A stretch of 64,000 bases of DNA from an uncultured Sphaerochaeta sp. (lineage in GTDB: Bacteria > Spirochaetota > Spirochaetia > Sphaerochaetales > Sphaerochaetaceae): contig NZ_OY781873.1 in assembly GCF_963677075.1 (NCBI RefSeq), forward strand, positions 1,695,715-1,759,714. The letters are read 5' to 3'. The position numbers and the translations under genes are program-made. Of this stretch, positions 60,425 to 64,000 are shown one piece after another (the first letter of the stretch is position 1; every line of letters starts with the position of its first letter). Below the pieces are notes generated by a model that was not told where the DNA came from, made no database searches, and saw only the letters and a list, made by a program, of their open reading frames with translations.

Positions 60425-63372
60425 GAGGGATGCAAGATGAGCGGCTGCTGGCAAGCCTTGAGACAAGTTTTTTTGATGCACGCATTCCCTCTGCAATGAG
60501 TCTGCGTCCTCATTTGGTGCTCAATGATCCACCAAGGACAAAAGTGATGGAGACACTCGTTCGTGAGCTTGCCTCTTGTACTTCATTCTCGTTCAGCGTT
60601 GCATTCATTACCAAAGGTGGGTTGGCAATGCTTTTGCAGCCACTTTACGAGGCACAGAGGAGGGGAGTGAAAGGGAAAATTCTCACCTCTGACTACCTTA
60701 CCTTCACCGATCCCGATGCGCTTGCTTTCTTGCTTGAATACTTTCCATCGATAGAGCTCAGGGTGTATACGGAAAAAGCATTTCATACCAAGGGCTATCT
60801 CTTCACTCGCGAGGAAGATTATGCCACCTTGGTGGTAGGAAGCTCAAACTTGACCCATGAGGCTCTTGCCACCAATCAGGAGTGGAACTTGTTTTTGGTT
60901 AGCTCGTGTTCCGGCAGTCTCGTCCAAGAGACCCAGGAAACGTTTCAAGAGGCTTGGGACAAAGCTGTAGAGGTCAGCCCTGCGTGGATTGCTCACTATC
61001 GTGAAGTGTATGCTGCTCTCCATACCCATAAGCGATTTGAGCCGCTGCCGCTTCCCTCCCTTCCAATAGCCCAGAGGCAAGAAAAGAGAGAACAGCTGGT
61101 GCTTAATGCCATGCAGGTCCAGGCATTGGATGGTCTTGAACGGCTCAGGGAACAAGGCAAGGACAAGGCGCTGTTGATATCCGCGACCGGTACAGGAAAG
61201 ACCATACTCCTGATCAAGGATGTGGAACGCCAGCGCCCTAAACGGTTCCTTTTCGTCGTACATCGTCAGCAAATTGCAGAAGAAGCCCTTGCACGGTTCA
61301 AGGAACACCTCGGTGATGACTTGGAGTGTGGTCTTCTCTGCGGGGAAACCAAGGAAGCAGACGCTCCCTACCTTTTTGCAACTGTTCAGACGCTGTCAAA
61401 GGATGAAGTGCTGCATACGTTTCCAAAAACCTGGTTTGATTATCTGGTTATTGATGAAGTGCATCATGCGGGAGCTGCATCATACCAGAAAATCTTGAAC
61501 CATTTTCAACCGGCCTTTCTGATGGGGATGACGGCAACGCCATACCGAAATGATGACAAAGACATCTTCCAGCGATTTGATTATGCTGTTGCCTGTGAAA
61601 TCCAACTCAACCAAGCGCTGGATGCTGGAATGCTTTGTCCTTTTCACTACTACGGGGTAACTGAATTCTCCATCCAAGGTCATGAACAGGTTCAGTACAA
61701 GGATTTTGCCCGTCTGGAGAAAGTTGAACAGGTGAAGCATATCAACCAGATGCTCAAACGATACAGTATTGGCAATAGGCGGGTACGTGGTCTGATTTTC
61801 TTCAGCCGAAACAAGGATGCCGCTTTTCTTGCACAGGCTTTGTCTGATTTGGGAAGAAGGGCGATGGCCCTCTCGGGTGCGGATTCGCAGGAGGCGAGGG
61901 AAGCGGCCTTTCTCCGATTGGAGAAGGAGAGTGGTAAGGATGCACTGGAGTATCTGGTGACGGTGGATATTTTCAATGAAGGAGTTGATATTCCTTCCTT
62001 GAATCAGGTGGTGATGCTCCGACCGACGGAGTCGGCAATCATTTTTGTCCAGCAACTTGGCAGAGGACTCAGAAAGTACCCAGGAAAAGAGTTCCTTACA
62101 GTAATAGATTTTATTGGAAACCATGCCAACAATTACATGATACCCATTGCTCTCTTTGGCGATAGGACCTATCGCAAGGATACGCTTAGAAAACTATTAA
62201 GTGAAGGTTCTACCGCCCTAAGTGGTCCATCGACCATACAGTTTGATGCAGTGGCCAGGGGGAAGATCTTTGAAGCAATCAATCGTGTTTCCTTCAAGAA
62301 CAAAACCTTGCTTGGACAGGAGTATGCAAGCCTCAAGCAGAGGCTGGGCAGAACACCCAACCTTATTGATTTCATCACGATGGGCTCTCTCTCACCTGTT
62401 GTCATCCTGGAGTATGCTAGGACGTATATTCAGTTCAAGGAAAGAGTTGAGAAGCACTTTGTACACACACTTACCGACTTGCATCTGAAGAGCTTGTACT
62501 ATCTTGGGAAGATACTGGCAAGAGGAGTACGGATTCAGGAGACTTGCATGATCAGATCCCTTTTGGAAAATGATGGAGAGATTGAATACGCATCTATTCC
62601 CAAGCTTATACAGGAATCCTATGGATATATCCCTACAGACCAGTCGATCGAATCGGCGCTTAGGATCCTATCCAACCAATTTTTCCAGGAAAAACACAAG
62701 AATTCTTTTGGCTCACTCTCCTATGTGACCTTGACAAAGACAGGGATCAGAAAGAGTCCGTCTTTTTCAACGTTGCTGGAAAATGAGGAGTATCGCATTG
62801 AGCTAGATGACCTTCTGGAGGTTAGTAAGTATTCGTATCTCAATGATTTTGCTGAGCGTCGTGGTTCGTATGATCTGGTGCTTTACCAGAAGTACACTCG
62901 CCAAGAAGTGTGTAGGCTTCTGGGTTGGGAACATGATGAGGCAAATACCATCTATGGATACAAGGTTGACTACGAGCACCACCAGTGCCCAATCTTTGTT
63001 ACGTATCACAAGGATTCCCAAACTATTGATCCTGGTATTGATTATCGGGATAAGTTTCTCTCTCCTGAACAGTTTGTCTGGGAAACCCGTACCAATGTAC
63101 GTCTCGAGTCAAAGGAAGCGAGAGCAATACGGGGAGAAATGGGGCCCATGGAAGTGCTGCTCTTTGTGCAGAAAAGCAATGATGAGGGGCGTTCATTCTA
63201 CTACCTTGGACCTCTTTCCTTCCTCCGTAATGCACCTAGTTCAAAGATCAACGGGAAAGGAAAGCACCTACCAGTGGTAATGATGCGGTTTATGCTTTAT
63301 CACCCTGTCCCACAAAGTCTATACAACTACATCCTGGAATTGGTGGACAACTCATCCCAAACCACTGCTTAG
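60421..63372 (+). CDS. PLD-nuclease/SF2 helicase with DUF3427-type C-terminus
   Basis: This 983-residue cytosolic protein has three parts. The N-terminal phospholipase D-like domain (residues about 1-205) has one HKD-type motif: His122 and Lys124 in AFHTKGYLF, then GSSN at 140-143. The SF2 helicase has Walker A ATGTGKT (255-261), DEVH (345-348), GMTATP (369-374), GLIFFSRNKDAAFLAQAL and QLGRGLRK (motif VI). About 400 C-terminal residues match the DUF3427 type (LLGWEHDEANTIYGYKVD, CPIFVTYHK, FYYLGP). Proteins of this plan are linked to DNA repair or anti-phage roles, but no function is established here. Coupled to the upstream Nudix gene. Confidence 0.82.
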   Translation: MRGMQDERLLASLETSFFDARIPSAMSLRPHLVLNDPPRTKVMETLVRELASCTSFSFSVAFITKGGLAMLLQPLYEAQRRGVKGKILTSDYLTFTDPDALAFLLEYFPSIELRVYTEKAFHTKGYLFTREEDYATLVVGSSNLTHEALATNQEWNLFLVSSCSGSLVQETQETFQEAWDKAVEVSPAWIAHYREVYAALHTHKRFEPLPLPSLPIAQRQEKREQLVLNAMQVQALDGLERLREQGKDKALLISATGTGKTILLIKDVERQRPKRFLFVVHRQQIAEEALARFKEHLGDDLECGLLCGETKEADAPYLFATVQTLSKDEVLHTFPKTWFDYLVIDEVHHAGAASYQKILNHFQPAFLMGMTATPYRNDDKDIFQRFDYAVACEIQLNQALDAGMLCPFHYYGVTEFSIQGHEQVQYKDFARLEKVEQVKHINQMLKRYSIGNRRVRGLIFFSRNKDAAFLAQALSDLGRRAMALSGADSQEAREAAFLRLEKESGKDALEYLVTVDIFNEGVDIPSLNQVVMLRPTESAIIFVQQLGRGLRKYPGKEFLTVIDFIGNHANNYMIPIALFGDRTYRKDTLRKLLSEGSTALSGPSTIQFDAVARGKIFEAINRVSFKNKTLLGQEYASLKQRLGRTPNLIDFITMGSLSPVVILEYARTYIQFKERVEKHFVHTLTDLHLKSLYYLGKILARGVRIQETCMIRSLLENDGEIEYASIPKLIQESYGYIPTDQSIESALRILSNQFFQEKHKNSFGSLSYVTLTKTGIRKSPSFSTLLENEEYRIELDDLLEVSKYSYLNDFAERRGSYDLVLYQKYTRQEVCRLLGWEHDEANTIYGYKVDYEHHQCPIFVTYHKDSQTIDPGIDYRDKFLSPEQFVWETRTNVRLESKEARAIRGEMGPMEVLLFVQKSNDEGRSFYYLGPLSFLRNAPSSKINGKGKHLPVVMMRFMLYHPVPQSLYNYILELVDNSSQTTA

Positions 63373-63420
63373 CGAATATTTCCGCTTGTTTTCATGATGC
63401 TCTTGGATAATACTATTCTC

Positions 63421-64000
63421 ATGGAACCAACGCTTGTCCCCTCATTTGATGGATTCTTCATCTCATGTGTCTTATACCGACCTGCTTCCCCCGTGGGGAT
63501 CGTACAGATCATCCATGGTGCAGCTGAGGTGAAAAGCCGCTATGAACAAGTGGCTCTGTTTCTTCAGGAAGCTGGCTACTGTGTTCTGGTGAGTGACCAG
63601 AGAGGACATGGGGATTCAGTCGATGCCCACTTTGTCAGGGGGTATATGCCGAGTGTGGATGTTCTGGTGGAAGATCAACATATCATCACCCGTTTCCTGA
63701 AGGACCTCTATCCAGATTTGCCGCTTTTCTTACTTGGTCACTCGTTCGGTTCCATGATTGCAAGGCTCTACCTCGGTTCCTATGACCATGAGATTGCCGG
63801 CCTGATTATGACAGGTACCCCTTGCTATGTTAGGGGAATAGCACTGGGAAAAGCATTTGTCCGGCTTTTGATGTTGCTTCTCACCCCTCATGGTTATGGT
63901 ATGATTTCTACCAAACTAACCACTTCAGCCAACCTGAAATGGGTCTGTTCCGATCCTGAGGTGGTCAGGGAGCGACTGCATGATCCGTACCGGAGACACT
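63421..64000 (+). CDS. Alpha/beta hydrolase (lysophospholipase-like), partial
   Basis: The first ~193 residues are present and the gene runs off the window end. Features are VGIVQIIHGAAEVKSRYEQVALFLQEAGY (oxyanion loop HGAAE), VLVSDQRGHGDS and the nucleophile elbow LGHSFGSMIA (Ser). It resembles monoglyceride lipase/lysophospholipase proteins (PldB-like). The catalytic Asp and His would lie beyond 64000. The ATG at 63421 has no clear SD, so the true start may differ. It lies 48 bp after the helicase stop on the same strand. Confidence 0.8.
   Translation, partial: MEPTLVPSFDGFFISCVLYRPASPVGIVQIIHGAAEVKSRYEQVALFLQEAGYCVLVSDQRGHGDSVDAHFVRGYMPSVDVLVEDQHIITRFLKDLYPDLPLFLLGHSFGSMIARLYLGSYDHEIAGLIMTGTPCYVRGIALGKAFVRLLMLLLTPHGYGMISTKLTTSANLKWVCSDPEVVRERLHDPYRRH

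Overview
The window looks like chromosome from a spirochaete of the Sphaerochaeta/Spirochaeta type. This is an inference from its many lipoproteins, its outer-membrane proteins, a sugar-binding protein whose signal region ends in an FAGG-type motif, moderate GC and diverse sugar transport. No rRNA or taxonomic marker gene is present, so the genus is not proven.

Layout. (1) 1-9.2 kb is a copper and lipoprotein region. It holds two small SHOCT proteins behind a CsoR-type operator, a decayed transposase, four lipoprotein genes (three of them paralogues), the CopZ-CopA pair, tRNA-Val(GAC), csoR with an operator-embedded promoter, and a thioredoxin-like lipoprotein behind a third, weaker CsoR-like site. 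(2) 9.2-13.1 kb is a complete TonB system (receptor, ExbB, two ExbD, TonB) in one tightly overlapping minus-strand operon led by a cobalamin riboswitch. (3) 13.2-23.0 kb carries a YegP-like protein, ApbE, diaminopropionate ammonia-lyase, a sodium:solute symporter, the ablA-ablB operon for N-epsilon-acetyl-beta-lysine, a small envelope protein and a NarL-type two-component system. (4) 23.2-29.4 kb is a sugar ABC transporter plus a large GH2 beta-galactosidase. (5) 29.5-33.0 kb has glutathione peroxidase, a GH3 beta-N-acetylhexosaminidase and a branched-chain aminotransferase. (6) 33.0-33.7 kb is a broken VapBC toxin-antitoxin module between two 85-bp direct repeats, one of which contains the end of ilvE. 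(7) 33.9-37.9 kb is a thiamine salvage operon (thiD-thiM-cytX-thiE) headed by three TPP riboswitch aptamers spaced exactly 136 bp apart, the first two each with its own terminator. (8) 38.0-42.2 kb is a GGDEF/EAL gene split by an intact IS1634-like element with clear inverted repeats and a 7-bp target duplication. (9) 42.7-52.8 kb carries a large HELTH metallopeptidase-like envelope protein, an outer-membrane protein, an ABC-F ATPase, a drug/metabolite exporter, a deoxyinosine glycosylase and an intact EAL sensor protein. (10) 52.8-59.3 kb is the whole tryptophan pathway in the order trpB-A-E-G-D-C-F. (11) 59.4-64.0 kb has an RRM RNA-binding protein with a long leader, a Nudix hydrolase overlapping a PLD/SF2 helicase, and a truncated alpha/beta hydrolase.

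How the parts relate. Several blocks are vitamin- or metal-sensing circuits readable from sequence: copper (CsoR sites at 73-91, 8383-8401 and probably 8477-8495), corrinoid uptake (riboswitch plus dedicated TonB machinery) and thiamine salvage (triple TPP array). Genome plasticity is evident from an IS insertion, a toxin remnant, a transposase remnant, an ABC permease remnant and a possible group II intron or tRNA-like relic.
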